Below are positions 56,946 through 64,000 of a DNA stretch of 64,000 nucleotides, in pieces. How positions within the stretch are numbered: position 1 is the first letter of the stretch; every line of letters starts with the position of its first letter. A model generated the notes under the pieces. It saw nothing but the letters and a program-made list of their open reading frames with translations. It did not search any database and was not told the origin of the DNA. This DNA comes from MWBF01 sp040772005. GTDB lineage: Bacteria > Chloroflexota > Anaerolineae > CG2-30-64-16. The DNA lies in assembly GCA_040772005.1 (NCBI GenBank), contig JAXGYZ010000002.1, positions 682,001 to 746,000 of the forward strand, in the 5' to 3' direction. The position numbers and the translations under genes were made by a program.

Positions 56946-57983
56946 CTACCAGGGGAGTTCGAGTAGGGCCGCGAGGTCCTCTGCCGTGTGCGTCCCGCGC
57001 ACGCGCACGCGCTTCAACTCGAAGATGTCTGCAAGGGTGTGGGTCGCGCCCTGCTGCGTGGTCAGCCCGCCCCAGTAATGCGCGGACGCGAAGACGGCGA
57101 TGGTGCGTGCATCATAGCCGCCCGACGGGTAGGCCACCCAGCGCGGGGGGTAGCCCAGGTGCTCTTCGATGGCCTCTTTGCTGCCGAGTGCCTGCCAGAC
57201 GAGATAGTCCACTGACTGGCCTGCCAGCGAAGGGTGGTCACGGCTGTGCGACCCAAAGCGTTGCCCTGCCGCGGCCATCTCCTCGATCTGTGACCAGGTC
57301 ATATAGCCGGCGCGGGACGCATTGACCCAGTCCGTGACAATGAAAAAAGTCGCTGTCAGTCCCCGTTTCTTTAGAATGGGAAATGCGTTAATGTAGTTAT
57401 CTTCGTATCCATCATCGAAGGTGACGATCACCGGTTTCTCCGGCAGCGGTCGCCCGAGGGTCAGCGCATACAGCAGGTCGTCGAGCGTCACCACGACATA
57501 GCCCGCTTCCTGCAGATAGGCCAGATGCTCGTCCAATTGCGCCGGCGTGACCGACAGGTCCCGGCGATAGATGTCTGCGCCGGCGGGCGGCTGCGAGACA
57601 TAGTGGTACATGAGGATGGGTACGCGGAGCTGGCGCGCGATCCCATCGGGCGTCGGGCCCGGGGTGGGCGTTGCGCTCGGTTCAGGCGTGGCGGACGCCG
57701 TCGGCGTGGCCGATGCCGTCGGCGTGGCCGATGCCGTCGGCGTGGCAGTTGTGGTCTCAGTCGGTGTTGCAGTTGCCGTGGAGGTGACTGACGCAGCCGG
57801 TGTCGCAGATGGCAGGAGCGCCGAAGTCGTCGCGCTGACCATGACCACTGTTGGCGCAACGGCCGCGCTTCGGACCGGGCTGCCGCCCGTGGGCTCGCCA
57901 TCGGCCGCGCAGGCTGCGCTGATTGCCAGGACGCTCAACCACACCAGCCACCGTTCGACAAGACGTACGCGCAAGTTTCTCAT
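56946..57983 (-). CDS. Polysaccharide deacetylase (NodB-type), extracytoplasmic
   Basis: 345 residues from the ATG at 57983. Signal peptide or weak lipobox (VLAISAAC, about 15-25), then a Thr/Ala/Pro linker (about 40-115). The CE4 NodB domain follows: PVIVTFDDGYEDNYINAF (Asp-Asp pair), FGSHSRDHPSL (metal His), and YPSGGYDARTIAVF. It removes N-acetyl groups from a surface polysaccharide or peptidoglycan. Part of the linker is encoded by an 18-base tandem repeat (57695-57747). It may edit the glycan made by the neighbouring plus-strand genes. Confidence 0.88.
   Translation of the reverse strand: MRNLRVRLVERWLVWLSVLAISAACAADGEPTGGSPVRSAAVAPTVVMVSATTSALLPSATPAASVTSTATATPTETTTATPTASATPTASATPTASATPEPSATPTPGPTPDGIARQLRVPILMYHYVSQPPAGADIYRRDLSVTPAQLDEHLAYLQEAGYVVVTLDDLLYALTLGRPLPEKPVIVTFDDGYEDNYINAFPILKKRGLTATFFIVTDWVNASRAGYMTWSQIEEMAAAGQRFGSHSRDHPSLAGQSVDYLVWQALGSKEAIEEHLGYPPRWVAYPSGGYDARTIAVFASAHYWGGLTTQQGATHTLADIFELKRVRVRGTHTAEDLAALLELPW
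57695..57747. repeat. 18-bp tandem repeat inside the deacetylase linker
   Basis: GCCGTCGGCGTGGCCGAT is present about three times and encodes TASATP units. Copy number change would lengthen or shorten the linker without a frameshift. Confidence 0.8.
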
Positions 57984-58007
57984 GCCCCCTGTTAGCTTCT
58001 GTAGCCG

Positions 58008-58036
58008 AGGATAACCGAGAGCGGGGCGGGTGTCAA
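58008..58036 (-). promoter_or_regulatory. Promoter of the polysaccharide deacetylase
   Basis: Minus strand TTGACA (58036-58031), 17-base spacer, TATCCT (58013-58008), 25 bases before the start codon. Confidence 0.75.
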
Positions 58037-58054
58037 AACTGGCTTGACTGACCA

Positions 58055-58084
58055 AAATGACTTGGAACAAGTGTGGCGTCATTT
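58055..58084. promoter_or_regulatory. Candidate operator upstream of the first MurR/RpiR gene
   Basis: AAATGAC (58055-58061) and GTCATTT (58078-58084) form inverted 7-base arms around ACTTGGAACAAGT, itself a palindrome (58060-58072). It is AT-rich and lies between the divergent promoters. Binding by the neighbouring regulator is inference. The rest of the 371-base gap 57984-58354 holds two hairpins in the leader (58281-58302, 58311-58332). Confidence 0.45.
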
Positions 58085-58130
58085 GCCAAAAAAGCTGGAG
58101 TTCCTAAATTGCATTTGGCTATAATTAGGG

Positions 58131-58159
58131 TTGACAACGCTTTATTTCGGTTGTACACT
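58131..58159 (+). promoter_or_regulatory. Promoter of the first MurR/RpiR regulator
   Basis: TTGACA (58131-58136), 17-base spacer, TACACT (58154-58159). The leader is about 190 bases with two hairpins. Confidence 0.75.
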
Positions 58160-58354
58160 ATACTTGACTTTGAAACATTTGCCAGCCATGTCTTGGTTTG
58201 AGTTCTGGATTGCTTGACAATAGTGTTTGATTTGGCAGTTTGTGTATTCCAGCACACCCGATCCAGTGCAATCATAGCCGCCTTCTGCATGAAGGCGGTA
58301 TTGATATGAGCCTCGGTGACCTGTCCGAGGCTGAAGACCTTTGCGAGGTGAGAC

Positions 58355-59179
58355 ATGTTCAGAGAGCAGATCCGAAAGCACTACGACCACCTGTCGCGCA
58401 GCTATCGTCGAGTTGCCGACTTCATCCTCAGCGACTATCGGACTGCAGCGTTCATGACCGCGGCCGCTCTCGCCGACGCCGTGGATGTGGACACGACGAC
58501 CGTTGTGCGTTTCGCCCAACGTCTCGGCTACCCTGGTTTTCCTGAGCTCATCGAGGACATCCAGGATCAGGTTAAGCTGGAGCTTAGCCAGACATACGCA
58601 ACCCCCGAGGAAGAAGGCGGGCTTCATGCCAGGGTGCAGACGCTGGTCGCGAAGGACCGGGCCAACCTGGAAAAAGCCCTGGCCCACAACACCCTGGACA
58701 CCCTGGAAAATATCCTCGATATGCTGCGTGCCGCGCCGCGCATCATCGTCATCGGTGAGTCGTATGGCGCGCCGGTGGCAGAGTCGTTCGCAGGCATGCT
58801 TCGTGAAGCCGGCCTGCCGGTTGTCTTTGCGGGTGGCGATGTATATGAGCGGGCAGCCATGCTGGGCCACCTGGTGCGCAAGGAAGTCGTCATCGGTGTG
58901 ACACCGGTGGAAGGACCCTCGGGCGTGGCGCGTGTGTTGCGCTATGCGCGCGCCAACGGCGCACTCAGCCTGGCCTGCACTCCCAGCCTCAGCAGTCAGG
59001 CCGCGCGTGCCGCCGAACACCTGCTGTATGCGCCCGGCGAGACAGACACCGCGCTGTTCAGCCTGACCGGGCTTTACTCACTCTGCACCGCCATCGCACA
59101 GACACTCGTCAGCCTGCAGGCCGAAGCATCTGCCAAGCGGGCGGCAGAAATCACTCACGTGCTCGAAGCATTGTCATAG
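58355..59179 (+). CDS. MurR/RpiR-family transcriptional regulator (first)
   Basis: 274 residues. HTH_6 domain at 1-75 (FREQIRKHYDHLSRSYRRVADFILSDYRTAAFMTAAALADAVDVDTTTVVRFAQRLGYPGFPEL) and a C-terminal SIS sugar-phosphate-binding domain (about 120-260; RIIVIGESYGAPVAESFAGML). The family senses phosphosugars and controls sugar catabolism genes. ATG with GCGAGG upstream. A second member with about the same layout follows after 99 bases. No sugar transporter or kinase is adjacent, so the regulon is unknown. Confidence 0.9.
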   Translation: MFREQIRKHYDHLSRSYRRVADFILSDYRTAAFMTAAALADAVDVDTTTVVRFAQRLGYPGFPELIEDIQDQVKLELSQTYATPEEEGGLHARVQTLVAKDRANLEKALAHNTLDTLENILDMLRAAPRIIVIGESYGAPVAESFAGMLREAGLPVVFAGGDVYERAAMLGHLVRKEVVIGVTPVEGPSGVARVLRYARANGALSLACTPSLSSQAARAAEHLLYAPGETDTALFSLTGLYSLCTAIAQTLVSLQAEASAKRAAEITHVLEALS

Positions 59180-59278
59180 TCGTCACCTGTCTGCCCGCAG
59201 CCAGACTGCTGCGGGCAGACAAATGTTCGCAGCATCAGTCTGCCTCATCACCCAAATCCCTTCCCCCCGGAGGATGAC

Positions 59279-60199
59279 GTGTACCAGGAACGAATACGCA
59301 CCTTATATGATCAATTCTCGCCCGGCTACCGGCGGATCGCAGATTATGTCCTGGAGCATTATCAGGACGCCGCGTTCATGACCGCCGCGGAGATTGCCCG
59401 CAATGTGCAGGTGGATACGGCTCTGGTGGTTCGTTTTGCTCAACGCCTGGGCTATCCCGGCTTCCCGGAGCTCATCGAGGAAGTGCAGAACGACGTCAAG
59501 CAGGACTTGCGCCGAGTTTACGAGCCGCCGGAGGGCGACAATGCTCCGGTGCATGTGTTCCGCCGCAACTTGCTGCAGGACCGTAACAACCTCGATTACC
59601 TGCTCCTGCATCTGGATGATGCGGTCATTCTCAGGATTATCGACATCCTCGCCTCAGCGCCGCGCATTTTCGTCGGCGGAGAGGGCAGCTCGGCCTATCT
59701 GGCCGAAGCCTTCGCGCTACGGCTATTGTCGCTTGGCCTGCCTGCGCACGCCATTAACGTAGACCTGTCTGGACAGGCGGCCATTGCGTCCTCGGTCCAA
59801 CCGAATGATGTCTTTATCGGCATCGGCATGACGGCTCTGACACCCGGTGTGGCTGTCTTGCTCAAGACTGTGCGCAGCCTTGGCGCGCAGACGATCGGCA
59901 TCATGGCCTCGGTGACACATCCCATTGCCAGCGCAGCGGAGCACATCCTGCACGCGCCCGTGCGAACGGTCGGGCTCGCACCCTCGTGGACTGCCCTGGC
60001 CTGCATCCTCCACGCTCTGACGCAAACACTGGCGGCGTGCCGCGGTGAGCTGACCCAGGATGCGATTGCGCGCACGGATGCGTTCATGCGCAGCTATACG
60101 GACGCGCTCCGCCAGCAATCGCTGACTGCCCGCGATAGCATTGCCGAATATGCTGCCACGACGGTCAGTGACCGGGCGCGCAGCAACTTGCTCAGCTAG
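59279..60199 (+). CDS. MurR/RpiR-family transcriptional regulator (second)
   Basis: 306 residues from the GTG at 59279, with GGAGGA 4 bases upstream. HTH_6 (YQERIRTLYDQFSPGYRRIADYVLEHYQDAAFMTAAEIARNVQVDTALVVRFAQRLGYPGFPEL) closely matches the first copy, which implies duplication. The SIS domain (about 125-255; RIFVGGEGSSAYLAEAFALRLL) has diverged, so effectors may differ. A longer C-terminal tail follows. The stop TAG (60197-60199) overlaps the convergent membrane protein gene by 4 bases. Confidence 0.9.
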   Translation: MYQERIRTLYDQFSPGYRRIADYVLEHYQDAAFMTAAEIARNVQVDTALVVRFAQRLGYPGFPELIEEVQNDVKQDLRRVYEPPEGDNAPVHVFRRNLLQDRNNLDYLLLHLDDAVILRIIDILASAPRIFVGGEGSSAYLAEAFALRLLSLGLPAHAINVDLSGQAAIASSVQPNDVFIGIGMTALTPGVAVLLKTVRSLGAQTIGIMASVTHPIASAAEHILHAPVRTVGLAPSWTALACILHALTQTLAACRGELTQDAIARTDAFMRSYTDALRQQSLTARDSIAEYAATTVSDRARSNLLS

Positions 60200-61665
60200 A
60201 GGACCGTTGGGAGTCCTGGGCCTGTTGCATCGTCTCCCGCAGCCACATGGTCATCCACCAACGCGCCGAGCGTAAATCCTGCAAGGATGAAGCTCAGGTA
60301 GTTTTCATTGAGAAAGCGCGAGACGAAGAAGAAAGCCAGCAGCCACAGGCTATAGCCCCAAAGTACCCGAGCCGGCGTATTTGCGCCGGCTTGTTTTTTG
60401 AGCAGCGCCGCCAGCAGCACGCTCCCGACCACCAGTTCGGGGATCCAGAAAGGCCAGTAGGCGAAGCGGTCGCTGACCCAGCCGGCGGCCAGCAGCAGAT
60501 TGGAGGCGCCCCAACCCCAAATCTGGTAGGCCGTATCCGAGGTGCCGGCAGACCAGCGCCAGACATCATCGATCATGGCTGCGGGCTGCCACAGGAAGTA
60601 TGGGCCGACAATCACCAGGGCCGTCGCCAGGGCAGGCCAGCCCGCGCGCAGCGCGCGACCGGCCCAGGCGATGGGCCTGCGCCAGAGGTCGCGCGGGTCG
60701 CCGCCGGCCAACAGCATCAGGTAGAACGGCGCGAGAAACCAGGCTGTCGGCTTGCTGGCGCACGCCAGCCCGAAGGCGATGGCGGCCCCGGCTTGCCAGG
60801 TGGCGCGGCCGCGGCCCTGGGCTGCGTGCCGGGCGCCCTGCCGCCAGAGGAAGAAGCTGAGGACGATCCAGGCGAGCACGAAGCTGTCGTTCTGGCCGAA
60901 AATCACGTCGGACCCCAGCAGCGGATTCAGCCCCAGGAGCATCAGCAGCAGCCGCTGCCGCGTGGCTGACGCGGTCAGCCGGGTCGCCAGGAGCAGAGTC
61001 AGGGCGAAGAGCAGCAGATAGACGAAACGCTGGTCGTACCAGCCCAGCAGGGCCTGACTCGCCAGCTTGAACGGCGCGGAGAACAGGAACGTCCACGGCA
61101 GGTAGGGGTAGTGATAGAGCGCGGTGCGGAACTCGTTGATGCCCCATTCGGCCATCGGGGTCTGCGTGTAATCCTCCACGTAGGGGTTGCGCCCCGCCAG
61201 CAAATAGTCGATGGTCGCCTCAGTCTGTATCACGCCGCCGTCGTGGCTGTAGGAGGCCGGGCCGCTCTGCTGGCGCAGCAGCGTCAGCTTGAGGCTGGAC
61301 GCAAAGACCGTGAGCAGGATGATGGCCCAGATGAGCGCCAGCTTCGTCACATGACGGCCGCGGCTGGGCCGCATGAACTCGGAGACCAGCAGATAGGCGA
61401 GCAGGCATGCGAGCGCGGCCACGATGAGCAGCAAGCCAATCGGGTCCACCGTCTGCTGCTGGGCCAACAAGGTCATCGCTTCCGACGAAAGCAAGCTCCC
61501 CAGCCACGGATGCCGCGCCACATCGTTCTGCCGCAGCGGCAGCACCGCAGCCTCGGCCAGCGTGTCGAGCCGGATGCGCGCGACGGTCAGCGCCGCCAGC
61601 AGCAGACCTTCGAACTGGCTTGTGAAAGGTGATGGCGAGGACGACGCCACGGGCACGTGATTCAT
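60196..61665 (-). CDS. Polytopic membrane protein, glycosyltransferase 87/39-like
   Basis: 489 residues with about ten membrane helices. The N-terminal part includes YSHDGGVIQTEATIDYLLAGRNPYVEDYT in the first long outside loop, where the GT-C catalytic acid (DGG/TEATI) is expected. NPLLGSDVIFGQNDSFVLAWIVLSFFLWRQG and ASKPTAWFLAPFYLML are typical of GT87 (DUF2029) polyprenyl-phosphate mannosyltransferases. It likely transfers a sugar from a lipid carrier outside the membrane. The start at 61665 lies 7 bases after TATAAT, so the message is probably leaderless; a longer frame adds 14 residues. Confidence 0.78.
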   Translation of the reverse strand: MNHVPVASSSPSPFTSQFEGLLLAALTVARIRLDTLAEAAVLPLRQNDVARHPWLGSLLSSEAMTLLAQQQTVDPIGLLLIVAALACLLAYLLVSEFMRPSRGRHVTKLALIWAIILLTVFASSLKLTLLRQQSGPASYSHDGGVIQTEATIDYLLAGRNPYVEDYTQTPMAEWGINEFRTALYHYPYLPWTFLFSAPFKLASQALLGWYDQRFVYLLLFALTLLLATRLTASATRQRLLLMLLGLNPLLGSDVIFGQNDSFVLAWIVLSFFLWRQGARHAAQGRGRATWQAGAAIAFGLACASKPTAWFLAPFYLMLLAGGDPRDLWRRPIAWAGRALRAGWPALATALVIVGPYFLWQPAAMIDDVWRWSAGTSDTAYQIWGWGASNLLLAAGWVSDRFAYWPFWIPELVVGSVLLAALLKKQAGANTPARVLWGYSLWLLAFFFVSRFLNENYLSFILAGFTLGALVDDHVAAGDDATGPGLPTVL

Positions 61666-61671
61666 GGCGCT

Positions 61672-61700
61672 ATTATATCCCAAGGCCCTTGTCATTTCCA
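61672..61700 (-). promoter_or_regulatory. Promoter of the membrane glycosyltransferase-like gene, leaderless
   Basis: Minus strand TATAAT at 61677-61672, 6 bases from the ATG. The -35 (TGGAAA, 61700-61695) is weak. No Shine-Dalgarno fits. It overlaps the divergent promoter below. Confidence 0.55.
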
Positions 61701-61717
61701 CTCGCAAGCCTTATAAT
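61689..61717 (+). promoter_or_regulatory. Promoter of the CRP/FNR-family regulator
   Basis: TTGTCA (61689-61694), 17-base spacer, TATAAT (61712-61717). It shares bases with the divergent promoter of the membrane protein, so binding at one should affect the other. Confidence 0.8.
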
Positions 61718-61748
61718 CACTTGCACGACTTACGAGCCGGTACGGCGC

Positions 61749-62432
61749 ATGAGCGAGGCCAGCATGGAAGAGAAACTGGATTATCTGTCGGATGTAGACC
61801 TTTTCCGTGATTTATCGGAACGGGATATGGTCGAGCTCGACCGCATGACGACGATCACCAATGTGCCGCGCGGCCGCGTGTTCTACCAGCCGGAAGATGT
61901 GGGCGAGGTGCTCTTCCTGATCAAGGAGGGCCGCGTCCAGTTATACCGCATCTCACCGGAAGGCAAGAAGCTGGTCATCGCAACACTTGGCCCGGGCACG
62001 CTCTTCGGGGAGATGGCGCTCCTCGGCCAGGCGATGCACAACGCTTTTGCCGAGGCGCTCGATGACTGCCTGATCCTGGTGATGAGCCGGGCCGACCTGG
62101 AACGCCTGATCCTCAACAAGCCCGTCGTCGGGCTGCGGATGCTGGAAATCACGGGGCGGCGACTCAACGACGCGGAGGCGCGGCTGGAAGATATGGCCTT
62201 CAAGGGCATCCCCGCACGGTTGGCCTCGCTGTTGATCCGGCTGGCAAACGAGCGCGGCGCGAACGACATCACCGGCCTGACGCATCAAGACCTCGCAGAA
62301 ACCATCGGCACCTATCGCGAGACGGCCACCCAGGTTCTCAATGACATGAAGGCGCAGGGGTTGATCGACATCGGGCGCAAGCGCATCGAAATCCTGGACA
62401 TGGAGCGGCTGGCCGCGGTTGCCCGCAGTTGA
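61749..62432 (+). CDS. CRP/FNR-family transcriptional regulator
   Basis: 227 residues from the ATG at 61749; MEEK at 61764 is an alternative. A cyclic-nucleotide-binding-type beta-roll (about 12-125: VDLFRDLSERDMVELDRM, FLIKEGRVQLYRISPEGKKLVIATLGPGTLFGEMALLGQ) is followed by a dimer helix. A winged HTH closes it (about 150-225: ITGLTHQDLAETIGTYRETATQVLNDMKAQGLIDIGRKRIEILD). No N-terminal Cys cluster, so it is not FNR-type oxygen sensing. The FGEMALLG loop lacks the RAA pair that binds cAMP in CRP, so the ligand is unknown. Confidence 0.9.
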   Translation: MSEASMEEKLDYLSDVDLFRDLSERDMVELDRMTTITNVPRGRVFYQPEDVGEVLFLIKEGRVQLYRISPEGKKLVIATLGPGTLFGEMALLGQAMHNAFAEALDDCLILVMSRADLERLILNKPVVGLRMLEITGRRLNDAEARLEDMAFKGIPARLASLLIRLANERGANDITGLTHQDLAETIGTYRETATQVLNDMKAQGLIDIGRKRIEILDMERLAAVARS

Positions 62433-62458
62433 ACCTGCCTGCTTCCATTGTGCGCTGT

Positions 62459-62487
62459 TTGACAAACGATACAACCGGGATTAGAAT
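62459..62487 (+). promoter_or_regulatory. Promoter of the ferredoxin gene
   Basis: TTGACA (62459-62464), 17-base spacer, TAGAAT (62482-62487), about 80 bases before the ATG. Confidence 0.85.
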
Positions 62488-62567
62488 TTCGCTATCCACT
62501 AGACGGACGGGGCCTGATCGCCGCCGCCGCGTAGTTCACAGCACCCCCACTTCCAGGAGGAAACGAA

Positions 62568-62843
62568 ATGACCCATGTAATTTTTGACCTGTGCATTCGC
62601 GACGGGGCATGCGCAGAGGTTTGCCCGGTGGAATGCATCGTACCCGGTGAGCCAGAGGACGAGTGGCCCTGGTTCTACATCGACCCTGACACCTGCATCG
62701 ACTGTGGCGCGTGCGTGCCGGAGTGCCCGGTGGACGCCATCCGGCCTGAGGATGACCTCAAGATCGAGTTCCCACAGTATGTTGCGTCCATCGAGTTGAA
62801 TGCCGCCTACTTCCACAGCGGCCCCGGCTACCCCAAGAAGTGA
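62568..62843 (+). CDS. Ferredoxin with 3Fe-4S/4Fe-4S clusters (FdxA-like)
   Basis: 91 residues. The first cluster has Cys9-x5-Cys15-x3-Cys19-Pro and Cys23 (CIRDGACAEVCPVEC), the spacing of 7Fe ferredoxins. The second is CIDCGACVPECPVDAI (CxxCxxCxxxCP). It carries electrons at low potential in the cytosol. CCAGGAGGAAACG gives a strong ribosome site. It is followed by a terminator, so it is probably a single-gene unit. Partners are not visible here; the redox enzymes at 24222-28141 are one possibility. Confidence 0.92.
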   Translation: MTHVIFDLCIRDGACAEVCPVECIVPGEPEDEWPWFYIDPDTCIDCGACVPECPVDAIRPEDDLKIEFPQYVASIELNAAYFHSGPGYPKK

Positions 62844-62879
62844 AATCATAGACGGGGAAGTATCAGCATCTCCGTTCAG

Positions 62880-62907
62880 GCCCCTGCTCCGGCAGGGGCT
62901 TGCTTTT
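62880..62907 (+). terminator. Intrinsic terminator after the ferredoxin gene
   Basis: GCCCCTG / CAGGGGC stem with loop CTCCGG, then TTGCTTTT. Confidence 0.85.
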
Positions 62908-63396
62908 ATGGATGAGCTGCGAAGAAACGGTGAGCGTGTGAGCGAGCAAACGGAGCGGATGTACCCTTCGCGGCCGTTGGTGGGCGTCGGCGCCGTGGTC
63001 TGGGACGGCACGCGCGTGCTGCTGATCCGGCGAGGACACCCGCCTGCCGCCGGCGCATGGTCGCTGCCGGGCGGGCTGATCGAGCTGGGCGAGACGGCCG
63101 CGCACGCGGTGCAGCGCGAGGTGCGCGAGGAGTGCGGCCTGGAGGTCACGGTCGGGCCGGTGCTCGGCGTGTTCGAGCCGGTCCAGCGCGACGAGCAGGG
63201 CCGCGTGGTCTATCACTTCGTGGTGATCGACTTCCTGGCCCACCGCATCTCGGGCGAGGCGCTGGCCGGCGACGATGCGGATGAGGTGCGCTGGGTCACG
63301 CCGGAAGAGCTCGCCGCCTACCCGCTGACGGATGCCGTGCGCCAGATGATTGCCCGCGCGCTGGAGCTGGCCCAAAGCGCAGAGCCGGGTGCGTAG
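62908..63396 (+). CDS. Nudix hydrolase
   Basis: 162 residues if started at the ATG at 62908. GTG at 62938 and ATG at 62959 are real alternatives, because the ferredoxin terminator ends right at 62908 and the Nudix fold begins at RPLVGVGAVVWDG. The Nudix box GGLIELGETAAHAVQREVREECGL matches G-x5-E-x7-REUxEExGU, with metal-binding glutamates intact. WSLPGGLIELGE and GVFEPVQRDEQGRVVYHFVVIDFLA resemble ADP-ribose or nucleotide-sugar pyrophosphatases. The stop TAG (63394-63396) lies in a family D repeat. Confidence 0.9.
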   Translation: MDELRRNGERVSEQTERMYPSRPLVGVGAVVWDGTRVLLIRRGHPPAAGAWSLPGGLIELGETAAHAVQREVREECGLEVTVGPVLGVFEPVQRDEQGRVVYHFVVIDFLAHRISGEALAGDDADEVRWVTPEELAAYPLTDAVRQMIARALELAQSAEPGA

Positions 63397-63410
63397 TGGG
63401 CGCTTTAGCG
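63392..63410. repeat. Partial family D repeat at the Nudix stop
   Basis: CGTAGTGGGCGCTTTAGCG matches the left arm of the copies at 24074 and 55953 and supplies the Nudix TAG stop. A second imperfect palindrome (TTTTGACA...GGCTCGGTA / TACCGAGCT...TGTCAAA, about 63410-63468) follows. Confidence 0.75.
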
Positions 63411-63511
63411 TTTTGACAAGATGGCTCGGTAATCTGCCGCCCCCACTACCGAGCTAAACTGTCAAACTACAACGGCGCCTGCCACAGGCGTTTTGTTCGG
63501 GGAGGCATAGC

Positions 63512-64000
63512 GTGTCACAACTGCTGCTCGATGGCGAGCAACTGACCATTGAAGCCGTGTGGGCTGTCGCCCACGCGGCAGACCCTATAGAACTGGGCCT
63601 CACACCGGAGGCCGAGGCGCGCGTCGACCGGGCGCGGGCCGCAGTCGAGCAGTTCGTCGCGGATGGCCGCATCATCTACGGCATCACGACCGGCTTCGGT
63701 GCGTTCAAGGATCGTGTCATCCCGGCCGACCAGGTGCGCGAGCTGCAACGCAACATCGTGATGAGCCATGCGGTCGGGGTAGGTGTGCCCTTCGAGACGC
63801 CGGTTGTGCGCGCGATGATGCTGATCCGGGCCAACACCCTGGCAAAAGGCCATTCGGGCATTCGCCTGGCGACGCTCCGCCTGCTGCTGGACATGCTGGC
63901 ACGCAACGTCCATCCCATCGTGCCCATCCAGGGTTCGCTGGGCGCGTCGGGCGACCTTGCGCCGCTGGCACACATTGCCCTCACCATGATCGGCCTGGGC
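63512..64000 (+). CDS. hutH: Histidine ammonia-lyase, 5' part only
   Basis: The frame runs off the end of the window; 163 residues are visible from the GTG at 63512, with GGGGAGG about 8 bases upstream. YGITTGFGAF, ETPVVRAMMLIRANTLAKGHSGIR and GSLGASGDLAPLAHIAL are signatures. Ala145-Ser146-Gly147 should cyclise to the MIO electrophile. It deaminates histidine to urocanate, the first step of histidine degradation. Phenylalanine or tyrosine ammonia-lyases share this fold, but the N-terminal features favour HutH. No other hut gene is upstream. Confidence 0.93.
   Translation, partial: MSQLLLDGEQLTIEAVWAVAHAADPIELGLTPEAEARVDRARAAVEQFVADGRIIYGITTGFGAFKDRVIPADQVRELQRNIVMSHAVGVGVPFETPVVRAMMLIRANTLAKGHSGIRLATLRLLLDMLARNVHPIVPIQGSLGASGDLAPLAHIALTMIGLG

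Noticed and set aside
1..64000. tRNA or rRNA genes
   Set aside because: I saw no cloverleaf with a TTCRANYC-type arm in the gaps and no rRNA-like stretch. A tRNAscan-SE run would settle it.

Overview
This 64 kb window is bacterial, GC-rich and densely coded on both strands. It is most likely from a Chloroflexota (Anaerolineae-like) genome, probably a metagenome bin. That assignment is inference. It rests on secreted proteins with Thr/Pro-rich linkers, gingipain-type C25 peptidases, a T-box in front of pheST, DUF11/SdrD-type surface proteins, many -35/-10 promoters with 17-base spacers, and abundant dispersed palindromes. No marker settles it. There is no rRNA, tRNA, CRISPR array, prophage or transposase that I can support.

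Layout. 1-4100: 3' end of dnaK, a YugP-type membrane metalloprotease and two tandem HtrA-like lipoprotein proteases (protein quality control). 4143-5531: a PfkB sugar kinase with a small membrane protein. 5830-7158: an HPr-kinase-like protein, a PqqD-like protein and a 42-residue peptide that looks like a RiPP precursor; two secreted proteins follow to 8894. 9049-11525: overlapping fabF-fabH. 11851-12597: a priming sugar transferase. 12670-18174: an operon of two C25 peptidases with a Thr/Pro-rich anchored protein between them. 18292-24017: an endonuclease III-like glycosylase, pyruvate kinase, a Cys-rich mini-protein, and two metallophosphoesterases, one fused to an acetyltransferase. 24222-28141: FAD subunit plus fused FeS/Mo subunit of a xanthine-dehydrogenase-family hydroxylase. 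28242-32242: orphan HigA antitoxin, GH2 beta-mannosidase-like enzyme, flavodoxin, unknown protein. 32723-36934: pheST under a T-box and a consensus promoter, with repeats on both sides and a palindrome inserted in frame inside pheT. 37345-44688: an operon guaB-purA-purB-purH-MFS covering the end of IMP synthesis and the first step to AMP and to XMP/GMP. 44702-51258: a TPM-domain protein and a 1620-residue surface protein with a PEP-CTERM-like tail. 51359-57983: slipin, three glycosyltransferases, a methyltransferase and a polysaccharide deacetylase (cell-surface glycan). 58355-64000: two MurR/RpiR regulators, a membrane glycosyltransferase-like protein, a CRP/FNR regulator, ferredoxin, a Nudix hydrolase, and the start of histidine ammonia-lyase.

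The most unusual content is (i) the kinase + PqqD + short-peptide locus at 5830-7158, with no recognisable maturation enzyme nearby, and (ii) several families of dispersed palindromes and short tandem repeats. These sit at gene ends, supply stop codons, interrupt a T-box leader, flank pheST, and have entered the pheT reading frame.
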